This document shows, piece by piece, positions 55,507-64,000 of a stretch of DNA of 64,000 nucleotides. The translations under genes were made by a program, and so were the position numbers. The DNA lies in NCBI GenBank assembly GCA_934667125.1, contig CAKULF010000001.1, positions 62,001 through 126,000 on the forward strand, written 5' to 3'. This DNA comes from an uncultured Candidatus Melainabacteria bacterium. GTDB taxonomy: Bacteria; Cyanobacteriota; Vampirovibrionia; Gastranaerophilales; Gastranaerophilaceae. The notes below the pieces were generated by a model. It saw nothing but the letters and a program-made list of their open reading frames with translations. It searched no databases and was not told the DNA's origin. Position 1 is the first letter of the stretch; the number at the start of each line of letters is the position of its first letter.

Positions 55507-57225
55507 CTATTTTTTGATGTGTTTATCAGGTGTTAGATGTAAAATTCTAACAATTTCGGTTGAAATTTCTTTAAATACAGGAGCAGCAACCGTTGAACCC
55601 CAAATCCCTTCCCCTTGAGGAGAATCCACAACAACATACAATGTTATTTTAGGATTTGTCGCAGGGAAAAATCCAATCATTGAAGTGTATAATTTGTTTG
55701 AATAGCCTGTTCCATTTGTGTTTGCTTTACGGGATGTACCTGTTTTTGCTGCCATATAATAATCATCTAATTTTGCTTGATTTTTGCCGTTTTCCATTGA
55801 TTTTACAAGTAAATTAGTAATATCTCGAGCGTCAGACTCTTCTAAAATTCTTCTTCGAGCAATTTTTGTTTCCTCTTCTTCAGGAGTGTATTTAATAACG
55901 TGCGGAGTAACCCAAACGCCCCCATTTGCAATAGCATTGATTGCAGCAATCATCTGTATTACAGTAGTAGAAGCGCCATAGCCATATCCCATGGTCGCAT
56001 GCGTTGCTGTATCCCAGTTTTTAGGGTTTGGAAGTAAACCGCTGGATTCTCCTGGAAGGTCTATTCCTGTTTTTTGACCGATATTAAATAATTGCAAACT
56101 GTCGTAGAATTCTTTACTTGTCATCATTTGAGCTATTTTAACTGAAGCAATATTGGATGAGTGTTCAAATAAATATACTAAATCGATAAGCCCTGGAGCG
56201 CCTTTTGACTTGTAATCATAGTTTGAAACGTTCCACCAGCCGATTTTCATCTTACCGACATCGTTTATTCTTGTGTTTTTATTGATTTTTTTGTTCATAA
56301 ATCCGCAAGCAACGGTTATGATTTTAAAGGTTGACCCAGGGGGGTAAACATCTGTTATAGCCCAGTTTTTCATAGTTTGAAGCGAATATTTACTATAATC
56401 ATTAGGATCGTAATTTGGAACAATCGCAAGGGCTAAAATCTCACCTGTAGAAGGTTCCATAACGATTGCAGCAGCTTTTTGAGCATGGAATTTTTGAACT
56501 GCTTTTAATAAATATTTCTCGCAAACATGTTGAACAGCTGAATCTATTGTTAAAGTTAAAGTTTTGCCCTTGGCAGGGGTTGAAACATCCGCAGGGTTAA
56601 CGCTTATATTATAGATAATATCGCCGTTCGGGGCTTTTTCATAAGTTATTGTTTTATCAACATATTCTAAATAGTCTTTTGCTTTATACTCAACTCCGCC
56701 AGCTGTATCCGCATTTGGATTATAAAAACCAAGAACATGTGCTGCAAGCGTTCCTTGAGGATAAACTCTTTTGTTTTTAACTTCGTAAGATAACTCTCTT
56801 AAGCCTTTTTTCTTGATTTCACGGATAGTTGATCTATCTATATCAGCTTTAATTTTGATAATTTTTTTATCGGTTTGTGATAATTTTTTAGTTAAAACAT
56901 CTACAGGCATTTTAAGATAAGGTGCAAGAATTTGAGCCAGTTCTGACGGCTCATGGTCGTAATAATTTGGATGAGCATACAATACAAACGTTGTTTTATC
57001 TGAAGCAAGTTTAAAGCCGTATCTATCAACGATTTCGCCTCTTAAAACATACATTTTTGAAGTTCTTTGAGATTTTGCTTTCTTTTTACAGTGGCGAATG
57101 TCGCAAACTTGCAATAAAAACAGGTATATCACAAGCAAAAGGCAAACCAAGTAAAAAACCGATTGCAAACAACCCACACGTCTATCAAACTTCGTATTAT
57201 TAATTTTTTCTTTCAACTTCCCCAC
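55507..57225 (-). CDS. ftsI: FtsI-type penicillin-binding protein (class B)
   Basis: A 572-residue septal transpeptidase. One N-terminal membrane helix (about 18-40), a non-penicillin-binding domain beginning LRGEIVDRYGFKLA, then the transpeptidase: PPGSTFKI (STFK 298-301), SSN (356-358) and KTG (AAKTGTSRKAN, near 494). The GTG start at 57225 follows a weak site. It lies between the FtsL-like gene and murE as in the dcw cluster. It is a target of beta-lactams. Confidence 0.95.
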   Translation of the reverse strand: MGKLKEKINNTKFDRRVGCLQSVFYLVCLLLVIYLFLLQVCDIRHCKKKAKSQRTSKMYVLRGEIVDRYGFKLASDKTTFVLYAHPNYYDHEPSELAQILAPYLKMPVDVLTKKLSQTDKKIIKIKADIDRSTIREIKKKGLRELSYEVKNKRVYPQGTLAAHVLGFYNPNADTAGGVEYKAKDYLEYVDKTITYEKAPNGDIIYNISVNPADVSTPAKGKTLTLTIDSAVQHVCEKYLLKAVQKFHAQKAAAIVMEPSTGEILALAIVPNYDPNDYSKYSLQTMKNWAITDVYPPGSTFKIITVACGFMNKKINKNTRINDVGKMKIGWWNVSNYDYKSKGAPGLIDLVYLFEHSSNIASVKIAQMMTSKEFYDSLQLFNIGQKTGIDLPGESSGLLPNPKNWDTATHATMGYGYGASTTVIQMIAAINAIANGGVWVTPHVIKYTPEEEETKIARRRILEESDARDITNLLVKSMENGKNQAKLDDYYMAAKTGTSRKANTNGTGYSNKLYTSMIGFFPATNPKITLYVVVDSPQGEGIWGSTVAAPVFKEISTEIVRILHLTPDKHIKK

Positions 57226-57255
57226 CCAATAAATGTTTAAAACGCTTGAAAACGG

Positions 57256-57762
57256 CTAATAGCCAACAACTATAGATTGACTTTTGTTTTCTGAATTTTT
57301 ATTAAAATTAACTTTTGGAGTATCTATCGCATTAATTTCAACAACTTTTTGCGCTCTTTCAAGAATATTAGTCTTTGAAACAGCCTTGTCAATATTGTAA
57401 TATGATTGTAAGCTATCAACTTTATTTTGTAGTTCATCATTTTCAAAATTTAATTCCAAGGTCGTTCTTGAAATTTGATTTAGCTGAACTTCTTTGCAAG
57501 ATACAAAATAATAACAAATCAAACAAAACGTAATTAAAACGCCCAAAACAATGTATAAAAAGTTATTAACACGAGCAATAATTAACTCTTTGTATGATTT
57601 TTCGTTTAGAAAATAGCCGCTTATAATTTGTCCGTTATCATTATTAATCGGATTTGTCGCTTTATTTTGCGCCGCATTGCGCTGTGGAGCGGTTTTCTTT
57701 GTATCTTTGTATCTGTCTTTATATTTATCTTTGTATTTATCTTTATTAAAGGACGGTTTCAA
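57256..57762 (-). CDS. FtsL-like division protein
   Basis: A 168-residue bitopic membrane protein: a Lys/Asp/Tyr repeat KDKYKDKYKDRYKD at residues 7-20, a membrane helix at about 68-88 (FLYIVLGVLITFCLICYYFV), and an extracytoplasmic leucine-zipper-like coil (LNQISRTTLELNFENDELQN). The position between rsmH and ftsI is that of ftsL in most bacteria. The start is TTG. The KYKD repeats in the cytoplasmic part are unusual. Confidence 0.8.
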   Translation of the reverse strand: MKPSFNKDKYKDKYKDRYKDTKKTAPQRNAAQNKATNPINNDNGQIISGYFLNEKSYKELIIARVNNFLYIVLGVLITFCLICYYFVSCKEVQLNQISRTTLELNFENDELQNKVDSLQSYYNIDKAVSKTNILERAQKVVEINAIDTPKVNFNKNSENKSQSIVVGY

Positions 57763-57770
57763 AATAACCT

Positions 57771-58715
57771 CTATATTCTTTTTGCAATTCTAAGTTTAGC
57801 GCTTCTTGAAGGCGGATTTATTTTAAGTTCATCTTCTGTCGCAACAATTGGTTTTTTGTTAATTAGTTCAATCATTTTTCCGCCGCAAGTGCAAACAGGA
57901 GCATATTTATCGCATCTACAAGACGCATAAGATTTCAATATTTGTTTTGCCAATCTATCTTCTAAAGAATGGAAAGACAACAAACTTATTATAGCACCAA
58001 CTGATGTTAAATTGATTACTTTTTGTAATGTATTTTCAAAATTTAACAATTCATGGTTAACTTCTATTCTAAGAGCCTGAAACACCCTTGTAGCAGGATG
58101 AATTTTAGATTTAATATTTGGAGTTGATTTTTTAATCAAATCAGCAAGCTCAAGTGTTGTATTAATGGGTCTTGAGTTTACTATAGCCTTTGCAATGCGC
58201 TTAGAAAAGCGCTCTTCGCCATATTTTGAAAATATTTCAACTAAATCTTTTTCGGAATATTTATTAACAACATCCCATGCGCAAAAATCTTGATCTTGAT
58301 TAAATCTCATATCAAGCGGTGCTTCTTTCATAAAGCTAAAACCACGCTCTGCCTTGGTTAATTGATGATATGAAGCTCCTAAATCGAAAATAATTCCGCC
58401 TGTTATTTTTTCAATTCCTAGATTTTTAAGATGAACATCAATATCGGCGTAACTTCCTTTAACAATAGTGATATTAGGATATTTTTCAAGCCTTTTTGTT
58501 GCAAATTTTATAGCATCATCATCAACATCAAACGAAATCAATCTACCATTTGGTGAAATTCTTTTTAAAATTTCTTCGCTATGACCGCCACCGCCAAGTG
58601 TGCAATCAACAAAGATTTTATCTGAATTATAGCAATTTAAGCTATCCACAACTTCGTTTTTCATCACGGTATAGTGGACAAATTCGGGATTTATATCTTT
58701 TTTATTATTTTCCAT
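57771..58715 (-). CDS. rsmH: 16S rRNA (cytosine-1402-N4) methyltransferase
   Basis: A 314-residue SAM-dependent enzyme methylating C1402 of 16S rRNA. YTVMKNEVVDSLNC, VDCTLGGGGHSEEILKRIS (SAM motif), FDLGASYHQLTKAERGFSF, VFQALRIEVNHEL and LSFHSLEDRLAKQILKS are the conserved blocks. The Cys-rich end (SCRCDKYAPVCTCGGK) resembles a metal-binding element. It starts 1 nt after the stop of the unknown 126-aa gene. Confidence 0.97.
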   Translation of the reverse strand: MENNKKDINPEFVHYTVMKNEVVDSLNCYNSDKIFVDCTLGGGGHSEEILKRISPNGRLISFDVDDDAIKFATKRLEKYPNITIVKGSYADIDVHLKNLGIEKITGGIIFDLGASYHQLTKAERGFSFMKEAPLDMRFNQDQDFCAWDVVNKYSEKDLVEIFSKYGEERFSKRIAKAIVNSRPINTTLELADLIKKSTPNIKSKIHPATRVFQALRIEVNHELLNFENTLQKVINLTSVGAIISLLSFHSLEDRLAKQILKSYASCRCDKYAPVCTCGGKMIELINKKPIVATEDELKINPPSRSAKLRIAKRI

Positions 58716-58716
58716 A

Positions 58717-59097
58717 TTAAAAATTAATCATTCTTTTCAGTTTTTGAATTTTTTGTTTCAAGGTTTTAGCAACCGGCGAAATCAAGTCGTCATGATGAAA
58801 ATTAAGATATTGTTGAATTATATTTTGAGGAAGTCTTTCATTATTTTTCAAAATTTCAGCCAAATCCATCAAATAATCATCTTGAACAAGAGCGTAATCA
58901 GCGTCTTTTTTTCTTAAATCTTCATCCGCTTCTCTATGCAATAAAGCGTCAAAAGCGCATTTTATGTCTATATCGTTCTTGTCTTTTGGAAAAGCAACGA
59001 GAGCTTTTTCGACTGTTTTTCTATTTAAAAGCACGTCAATAATTAAATTTGCTACTAAAATTCGATTTTCATAGATTTTTAATTTTTCGCTTTCCAT
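58717..59097 (-). CDS. hypothetical protein between BlaI-like regulator and rsmH, 126 aa
   Basis: From the ATG at 59097, a hydrophilic helical protein: LLNRKTVEKALVAFPKDKND, LLHREADEDLRKKDADYALV and LAEILKNNERLPQNIIQQYL, ending in a basic helix VAKTLKQKIQKLKRMINF. No known domain is recognised. The longer start (59118) would overlap the BlaI-like gene. It is adjacent to rsmH (1 nt), so it is in the same operon and may concern ribosome or division; no further statement is possible. Confidence 0.65.
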   Translation of the reverse strand: MESEKLKIYENRILVANLIIDVLLNRKTVEKALVAFPKDKNDIDIKCAFDALLHREADEDLRKKDADYALVQDDYLMDLAEILKNNERLPQNIIQQYLNFHHDDLISPVAKTLKQKIQKLKRMINF

Positions 59098-59104
59098 AAA
59101 ATTA

Positions 59105-59455
59105 TTATACGCTAACAAGCTCTTTATTTACTACTTCATTCAAGAAATATGTTAACTTTTTTATGTCGCCGTCGCAATATCTTTTTGCTATTTCATTTAA
59201 AGAATTAAATATAACTTCGCTTCTTGAAAAAGTTGTTCTATAGAAAAATTTTCTTCCTTGACCAAATCGAAGCAAAACTTTCTTTTCAAAAAGTCTATCC
59301 ATAACGGTTTTAATCGTTGTGTATGCTTTCTTTTCTTCATTATTTTGTAAAGATTCATACACATCTTTAACTGTATTGTTATATGAGCCTTTGGCTTCTA
59401 ATTGCCAAAGAACAGACAATATCGCACTTTCCAATGTTCCGTGCTTAGATAACAT
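59105..59455 (-). CDS. BlaI/MecI-family repressor
   Basis: A 116-residue winged-helix repressor. GTLESAILSVLWQLEAKGSY and AYTTIKTVMDRLFEKKVLLR are the core, where the recognition helix lies in TTIKTVMDRL. Members bind dyads in promoters of beta-lactamase or copper genes, with a protease sensor partner; none is near here. Position at the head of the rsmH-ftsL-ftsI-murE cluster, where MraZ is usual, suggests control of wall/division genes. Confidence 0.88.
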   Translation of the reverse strand: MLSKHGTLESAILSVLWQLEAKGSYNNTVKDVYESLQNNEEKKAYTTIKTVMDRLFEKKVLLRFGQGRKFFYRTTFSRSEVIFNSLNEIAKRYCDGDIKKLTYFLNEVVNKELVSV

Positions 59456-59478
59456 TTTTCTTCCTTTCTAAGATTGGG

Positions 59479-59745
59479 TTAAAATTTCATCGGCATGTCG
59501 AAATCAGGATCTTTTGGACCAAAATTTACGCCTGATGTGTTTTGGTTTTCTTCCATTTGAGTTTTATAAATCACAACTCCTGAAGATTTAACAGTTTTGG
59601 GAGTTTCCTCACCTTTTAGAGCTGAAACAAGCTCTTGAACTTTGCTTTCACGATAAAATTTTATTGAATCTTGTTTGCAACCGGCAAGCACAAAGACCAT
59701 TGTAACACAAATTAAAATTAAAAAGACATTAATTTTTTTTCTCAT
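59479..59745 (-). CDS. small lipoprotein, 88 aa
   Basis: A lipoprotein signal: MRKKINVFLILICVTMVFVL followed by lipobox LAGC, so the mature N-terminal Cys22 is lipidated. The 66-residue mature part is charged (DSIKFYRESKVQELVSALKG) and ends in PKDPDFDMPMKF, with no recognised domain. It lies between the MscS gene and the BlaI-like gene and probably belongs to the same transcript. Confidence 0.75.
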   Translation of the reverse strand: MRKKINVFLILICVTMVFVLAGCKQDSIKFYRESKVQELVSALKGEETPKTVKSSGVVIYKTQMEENQNTSGVNFGPKDPDFDMPMKF

Positions 59746-59769
59746 GCACTTTGTTCCTTTTATCTCATA

Positions 59770-60630
59770 CTATTTATTATATACCACGATTTGATTAAAA
59801 GGTATTTCAATGTGTTCTTTATCAAACTCTTCTTTTACAATTTTATTAAAAATTCTCTTAATAATCCATTGTCCTTTTGGTTGAGTTTTTATACGGCATT
59901 TAACCGCTAAAGCACTATCTTTAAATTCATCCAAACCAAACAATTCAATCTCGTCTAAAATCAATTTATTATATTCTTCATTTTGCTTTAAAATTTCAAA
60001 CGCTCTTTTAATAATAGAATTTACAAAATCGATGTTACAATCGTAAGCTACGTCAAACTCAAAGCACGCATAAGAATAGGTTATTGTGTGATTTATAATT
60101 TTATCAATGTAGCCGCAACGAATGAAATTAAGAGCGCCTGTATCAGACGAACGAACAGTTATTAATGGCAATGTCACTTTTTCAACAAAGCCTTGAATGC
60201 CCTCAATATCAACAAAATCGCCAACTCTAATTTGCCCCTCAAGAAGAATCATGATACCAGATAAAATATCTTCAACCAATCTTTTTGAACCAAAGCCGAC
60301 TGCAACGCCTAGAACCCCTGCTGTTGCGACAATTGGGCGAACATCAATCCCGATTAGTAATAATAAATTAAAAACAAAAATAGCAAAGTTTATACATTGC
60401 AAACTATTATATAATATAGCTTTCAAGGTCAAAAATTGCCTTTGACGTTCCGCATTTGAAATCGCCCCTATTATTTTTCCAAAAACTTTATTAGCTAAGA
60501 CCTTAATTGCAATGAAAACAAGTACAAAAAAGAATGTTGCTTTAGTTAATTTCAAAACAAAATCAAATATATTTAAAACAACTTTAATCCATGACGATTG
60601 AAAACCAAGCGCAACTAAAATATCTTCCAT
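59770..60630 (-). CDS. MscS-family mechanosensitive channel
   Basis: A 286-residue inner-membrane protein: membrane helices in the first 105 residues, the pore helix with VATAGVLGVAVGFGSKRLVE and the following ILSGIMILLEGQIRVGDFVD, then the beta-domain (VEKVTLPLITVRSSD) and the alpha-beta C-terminal domain. GGAGGAGAA precedes the ATG. Such channels release solutes under osmotic downshock. Confidence 0.93.
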   Translation of the reverse strand: MEDILVALGFQSSWIKVVLNIFDFVLKLTKATFFFVLVFIAIKVLANKVFGKIIGAISNAERQRQFLTLKAILYNSLQCINFAIFVFNLLLLIGIDVRPIVATAGVLGVAVGFGSKRLVEDILSGIMILLEGQIRVGDFVDIEGIQGFVEKVTLPLITVRSSDTGALNFIRCGYIDKIINHTITYSYACFEFDVAYDCNIDFVNSIIKRAFEILKQNEEYNKLILDEIELFGLDEFKDSALAVKCRIKTQPKGQWIIKRIFNKIVKEEFDKEHIEIPFNQIVVYNK

Positions 60631-60764
60631 TTCTCCTCCTGATAAACTAAAAATTTAGAATTATTATAAAAAAAATAAATCTAAAGGTCAAAATAAAATT
60701 CATCTTTTGATTAATCTCATATTTTATTCTCGATTGTAAACTAATATTGAAAAGTGAGGAAATT

Positions 60765-61574
60765 TTGGCTTTTAGATATACAACCAACAATAACAAAGAT
60801 TTTAGCTCACTAAAATCTAAATATGTAACCAATCCGAACAAAAAAGATAAGACTTTTTTTAATTCATTGGGCGATTCTTTTTTGCTTAAAAATGAATACA
60901 GAAAAGCAATTAAGGAATATTTGGTTTCATTAATGCTTGATAAAAACAACCTAAGAGCCCATAAAGGCGCTTCAATTGCCTATAAAAATTTAAAAGAATA
61001 CGAAAAAGCAATTAAACATTTAAAGAGTGCTAGAGAAGTCTATAGCTTCGATTCAGAGGTTTACTATGAACTTGGCTTAAACTATCTTTTAAGCGCCGAT
61101 AGTGAAAATGCGCAAAAAAACTTTATTAGAACAATCAAACTTCAACCTGACAATAAAAACGCTCAAATAAAACTTGCGCTAACGCACGAATTATCGGGCG
61201 AAAGACAAATGGCGATAATGGTCTATGAAACAATTATAGAGCGCTATCCGCAGTTTATTCCTGCGTATTCTAATTTGGCCGGAATATATATCGAAAGTGA
61301 AGACTATGTTAAAGCAATCAAGCTTTTTAGAAGAATTATTAAAATAAATGATAAATATCATAGAGGCTATTTGGGGCTAGGTTTGTGTTTTGATAGATTA
61401 GAAGAATACAGTCTTGCTGTTAGATTTTATAAAAAATATATCGCTCTAAAACCAAAATCCTCAACCGCAAAATCCCTCGTAGGCAGGATTTACGAGATAA
61501 GAAATAAGAAATCGAGAAAAGAAATAGTAAAAAATAGTAAATTCAAAGTAATTTCAAACGAAAAAGATATCTAA
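60765..61574 (+). CDS. TPR-repeat protein
   Basis: A 269-residue protein from the TTG at 60765 (GAGGAAATT upstream; the longer frame starts at 60747 with the site inside it). It has about six TPR units from residue 35 (for example GDSFLLKNEYRKAIKEYLVS, YYELGLNYLLSADSENAQKN, YLGLGLCFDRLEEYSLAVRF). No signal peptide or membrane helix. It stands alone upstream of the pilin gene. It may be a scaffold, possibly for pilus assembly; that is an inference from position. Confidence 0.85.
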   Translation: MAFRYTTNNNKDFSSLKSKYVTNPNKKDKTFFNSLGDSFLLKNEYRKAIKEYLVSLMLDKNNLRAHKGASIAYKNLKEYEKAIKHLKSAREVYSFDSEVYYELGLNYLLSADSENAQKNFIRTIKLQPDNKNAQIKLALTHELSGERQMAIMVYETIIERYPQFIPAYSNLAGIYIESEDYVKAIKLFRRIIKINDKYHRGYLGLGLCFDRLEEYSLAVRFYKKYIALKPKSSTAKSLVGRIYEIRNKKSRKEIVKNSKFKVISNEKDI

Positions 61575-61608
61575 AGTGATATGAATATATGAAATTATGT
61601 TATTTTGA

Positions 61609-61636
61609 TTGACATAGTGGAATATATAACTATAAT
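61609..61636 (+). promoter_or_regulatory. strong promoter of the major pilin-like gene
   Basis: TTGACA (61609-61614), 16-nt spacer and TATAAT (61631-61636), both hexamers at consensus, about 50 nt before the ATG. Fits a highly expressed gene. Confidence 0.8.
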
Positions 61637-61684
61637 TAAAGAGAGATAGATTTATTAGTTAGTAAAGGATAAAAGGTACAAAAC

Positions 61685-62431
61685 ATGAGATTGAAAAAAG
61701 GTTTTACACTTGCAGAAATTTTAATCGTATTGATGGTAATCGGTGTCGTTGCAACAATGACTATTCCATCATTAATGAGAGGTGTTCAAGACGCACAATT
61801 TAAAACAGCATATAAAAAAGCATTCAATGCAGTTGTAAATATTGCTGCTATGGAAAGTATTTCTGGTAACTTTGTTGCAAATCAAAGCGACGCCAGTGTA
61901 ACTGCTGTTTACAATGCTTTAAAAACAAATTTATCAGTAAAAGATTATGGTCCTGCTCCAACACAACAAACTGTATCAAATGGCGAAGCTATTGCTTTAG
62001 CTAATATCACAGATGCTGAACCTTCTACAGCTGCAACTGCAGGTACATCATATTGGTTAACAACTGAAGACAATATTTCTTATACTGTTATGACAATGAG
62101 AAATTTCAAAGCATGGTCAGGTGATTCTCCAATTAACTGTACTGGTGATGCTTGTCCAACTAAGCAAGATGATGACTTTGGCTGCGGAACAAAATCTGAA
62201 ATTAACGCTAGAGGTATCGATGAAGCTTGTGTAGTAGTTGTAGTTGATGTTAATGGTATTTCTGGTACTCCAAATATCTTTGACCCTCAAGTTTCAACTC
62301 ATCCGACCACAACTTCAAACCTTTCACAACTTAAAGGTGATAGATTCCCAATCTACATCGGTACTGATGGCGCTACAGCTGGTTCTAAAAAATTCACAGT
62401 TACTGGTCGTATGATTGCTGAATTAAAATAG
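61685..62431 (+). CDS. major pilin-like type IV prepilin protein
   Basis: A 248-residue protein with a short leader MRLKKG and the prepilin motif GFTLAEILIVLMVIGVVATM (cut after Gly6, Glu at +5). The C-terminal domain has few Cys (about four, CTGDACPTK and EACVVVVVDVNG) and is Ser/Thr/Ala-rich. Codon use and a consensus promoter indicate high expression, so it may be the main pilin or pseudopilin. It has AAAGGATAAAAGGTACAAAAC before the ATG and a strong terminator behind. No XRE gene lies next to it. Confidence 0.88.
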   Translation: MRLKKGFTLAEILIVLMVIGVVATMTIPSLMRGVQDAQFKTAYKKAFNAVVNIAAMESISGNFVANQSDASVTAVYNALKTNLSVKDYGPAPTQQTVSNGEAIALANITDAEPSTAATAGTSYWLTTEDNISYTVMTMRNFKAWSGDSPINCTGDACPTKQDDDFGCGTKSEINARGIDEACVVVVVDVNGISGTPNIFDPQVSTHPTTTSNLSQLKGDRFPIYIGTDGATAGSKKFTVTGRMIAELK

Positions 62432-62456
62432 TTATTAACTATAAATCTATAACTTA

Positions 62457-62486
62457 AAAGCTCTTGAAATTATCAAGAGCTTTTTT
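62457..62486 (+). terminator. terminator of the major pilin-like gene
   Basis: AAAGCTCTTGA (62457-62467), loop AATTA, TCAAGAGCTTT (62473-62483), then T-run. Confidence 0.92.
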
Positions 62487-62502
62487 AATATAAAAAAATA
62501 AT

Positions 62503-63087
62503 TTATTTTAAAGAATTTAATCGATTCAAAGCAAAGAATATCCCGGCTACAGTTGCGCTTGCAATAGAATTTTCTTTTTTATCGAGATTTGTTATATAAT
62601 CAATAATTTCGTTTTTATCAACCAAAAACCTATCAACTATTATTCCGCCATCCGTTATTGGTTTAGAAATTATATTATATTTATCAACTATAGCAGTGAC
62701 ATAGCTTAAAGTTTCAGAGGTTAAGCCGCTTGAAGCAGAGCAATTTGTGCATTCAACATATAATTTATCTGCAATTAAACCTGCTTCTTCTTTTAATTCT
62801 TTTTTAGCGCATTCTAAAAGGCTTTCAGATGTTTTTATATCGCCAATTAAACCCGCAGGGCATTCTATACAATATTTTGCCTTTAATTCAGCGGTTAATG
62901 GCGGACGAGAGGTTTTTAAAAGAAGAAAGTCATAGGAATTAGTTTTGTTTTTAACTAAAACAGTAATAACAACGGCGCTATCGTGCGCATTTGTGTCATT
63001 TGTTCTTTTAACATAGTACCAATCGTTTCCCGAGGGGGATTTTGTGCTTTTAAAATCTAAAAACTTTGTATGCTTAATTAATTCCAT
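62503..63087 (-). CDS. NUDIX hydrolase (ADP-ribose pyrophosphatase-like)
   Basis: A 194-residue protein with the NUDIX box at about residues 86-108: AGLIGDIKTSESLLECAKKE and LKEEAGL, with the usual REUXEEXGU read as KELKEEAGL. The preceding CIECPAGL matches ADP-ribose/NDP-sugar pyrophosphatases. The helix-glutamates (E E) are intact, so it should bind Mg2+ and hydrolyse a nucleoside diphosphate derivative. Its ATG at 63087 is preceded by AAATAGGAGCAAAA on the minus strand. Confidence 0.88.
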   Translation of the reverse strand: MELIKHTKFLDFKSTKSPSGNDWYYVKRTNDTNAHDSAVVITVLVKNKTNSYDFLLLKTSRPPLTAELKAKYCIECPAGLIGDIKTSESLLECAKKELKEEAGLIADKLYVECTNCSASSGLTSETLSYVTAIVDKYNIISKPITDGGIIVDRFLVDKNEIIDYITNLDKKENSIASATVAGIFFALNRLNSLK

Positions 63088-63100
63088 TTTTGCTCCTATT

Positions 63101-63128
63101 TAAAAAGTCCGACATTTCTGTCGGACTT
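63101..63128 (-). terminator. terminator of the GGGtGRT gene
   Basis: AAGTCCGACA and TGTCGGACTT (63105-63114, 63119-63128) with 4-nt loop; the T-run on the minus strand follows. It ends the minus-strand gene that enters from the right edge. Confidence 0.85.
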
Positions 63129-63148
63129 AATTATATTTTATTCAAAAA

Positions 63149-64000
63149 CTATTTTGTCATAGCGTTTTGAACAGCAACAGCACATGCTACAGTTGCACCT
63201 ACCATTGGGTTGTTACCCATACCGATAACGCCCATCATTTCAACGTGAGCAGGTACTGAAGAAGAACCGGCAAATTGAGCGTCGCCGTGCATTCTTCCCA
63301 TTGTATCTGTCATACCATAAGAAGCAGGGCCAGCAGCAACGTTATCAGGGTGAAGTGTACGACCTGTACCACCACCGGAAGCTACTGAGAAGTATTTTCT
63401 TCCGTTTTCAATAGCCCATTTTTTATATGTACCTGCAACAGGGTGTTGGAAACGAGTTGGGTTAGTAGAGTTACCGGTAATAGAAACGTCTACGCCCTCT
63501 TTAATCATGATTGCAACGCCTTCTGAAACGTCGTCTGCGCCATAGCAGCGAACTTTTGCTCTTTCGCCATCAGAGAAAGCAGTTTCTTTAACGATTTTTA
63601 ATTCGCCGGTTTTGTAATCATATTCAGTTTCAACAGAAGTAAAGCCATTGATTCTTGAAATGATGCGAGCAGCGTCTTTTCCTAAACCGTTTAAGATAAC
63701 TCTTAAAGGTTCTTTTCTAACTTTGTTAGCGTTTCTTGCAATACCGATAGCGCCTTCAGCAGCTGCGAATGATTCGTGGCCTGCTAAGAAACAGAAGCAT
63801 TTTGTTTGTTCTCTTAATAACATAGCACCTAAGTTACCGTGACCTAGACCAACTTTTCTAACGTCACCAACAGAGCCCGGAACAGCGAATGCTTGTAAGC
63901 CGATACCGATTGCTTCAGCAGCGTCTGCAGCGTTTGTAATGCCTTTTTTAATTGCGATAGCACAACCTAAAGTGTATGCCCAAGAAGCATTATCAAAAGC
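63149..64000 (-). CDS. GGGtGRT family protein, 5' end outside window
   Basis: Open from the right edge; about 283 C-terminal residues visible. The name-giving motif is GGGTGRTLHPDNVAAGPASY, followed by GMTDTMGRMHGDAQFAGSSS and VPAHVEMMGVIGMGNNPMVG, as in the uncharacterised GGGtGRT family (PF14057). The gene is highly conserved with a codon use of high expression. The reaction is unknown. Terminator behind it. Confidence 0.85.
   Translation of the reverse strand, partial: AFDNASWAYTLGCAIAIKKGITNAADAAEAIGIGLQAFAVPGSVGDVRKVGLGHGNLGAMLLREQTKCFCFLAGHESFAAAEGAIGIARNANKVRKEPLRVILNGLGKDAARIISRINGFTSVETEYDYKTGELKIVKETAFSDGERAKVRCYGADDVSEGVAIMIKEGVDVSITGNSTNPTRFQHPVAGTYKKWAIENGRKYFSVASGGGTGRTLHPDNVAAGPASYGMTDTMGRMHGDAQFAGSSSVPAHVEMMGVIGMGNNPMVGATVACAVAVQNAMTK

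Noticed and set aside
60647..60949. Minus-strand open frame over the start of the TPR gene
   Set aside because: Antisense of a clear TPR gene with ribosome site; composition is that of a shadow.

Overview
The window is a 64 kb piece of an AT-rich bacterial chromosome, read here as a non-photosynthetic cyanobacterial relative of the gut lineage Gastranaerophilales (Melainabacteria/Vampirovibrionia). This placement is an inference. It rests on four things: a YidC with a domain inserted in the middle of its conserved core, as I recall from cyanobacterial YidC; a diderm mesodiaminopimelate-type wall (MurE with a DNPR motif); a fermentative adhE next to rex; and many type IV prepilin-like proteins. 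No photosynthesis gene is present. Starts are ATG, GTG or TTG, usually behind an AAGGAG-like site, but several genes look leaderless.

Layout. 1-6.2 kb: end of an M16 peptidase-like gene, argS, tRNA-Ile, two unknown genes, and a small operon of an OadG-like subunit, an NhaD/ArsB-type ion transporter and a 39-residue membrane protein. 6.3-7.9 kb: XRE repressor divergent from a prepilin-anchored Cys-rich/Gly-rich surface protein (cassette A). 7.9-8.2 kb: a recombinase remnant and tRNA-His. 8.2-22.2 kb: a podovirus-type virion block with terminase, portal, scaffold, capsid, T7-like tail, fibre and lysis genes but no replication, integrase or repressor genes. 22.5-25.6 kb: two glycosyltransferases and an HD-GYP-like protein. 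25.7-31.1 kb, minus strand: clpC, rpiB and a 796-residue EF-hand/Gly-rich protein. 31.1-32.4 kb: repeat-rich non-coding DNA. 32.4-33.4 kb: fba. 33.4-34.7 kb: cassette B. 34.8-36.8 kb: split two-component system. 36.8-39.0 kb: epimerase, TOPRIM protein and XRE regulator. 39.2-41.9 kb: cassette C prepilin with three repeated domains. 42.1-45.5 kb: adhE and rex. 45.5-48.5 kb: probable small RNA, rhodanese, NarL-type regulator, FAD oxidoreductase. 48.5-52.7 kb: mnmE, yidC, murA. 52.6-60.6 kb: ECF sigma and anti-sigma-like protein, ThiE-like fragment, a dcw-type cluster (BlaI-like repressor, unknown gene, rsmH, ftsL-like, ftsI, murE), lipoprotein and MscS. 60.7-64 kb: TPR protein, major pilin-like gene with a strong promoter, NUDIX hydrolase, and the 5'-truncated GGGtGRT-family gene.

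How it fits together. Housekeeping genes for wall synthesis, division, translation and fermentation surround two accessory themes. One is a set of prepilin-type surface proteins, three of which are paired with an XRE regulator gene; two have matching 7-2-7 palindromes between the divergent genes, and two share a 3' terminator sequence. The other is a compact, apparently intact virion-only block that resembles a gene transfer agent or defective prophage more than a complete phage. These two, with the recurrent leaderless-promoter geometry and several hairpins over start regions, are the parts most worth a second look.
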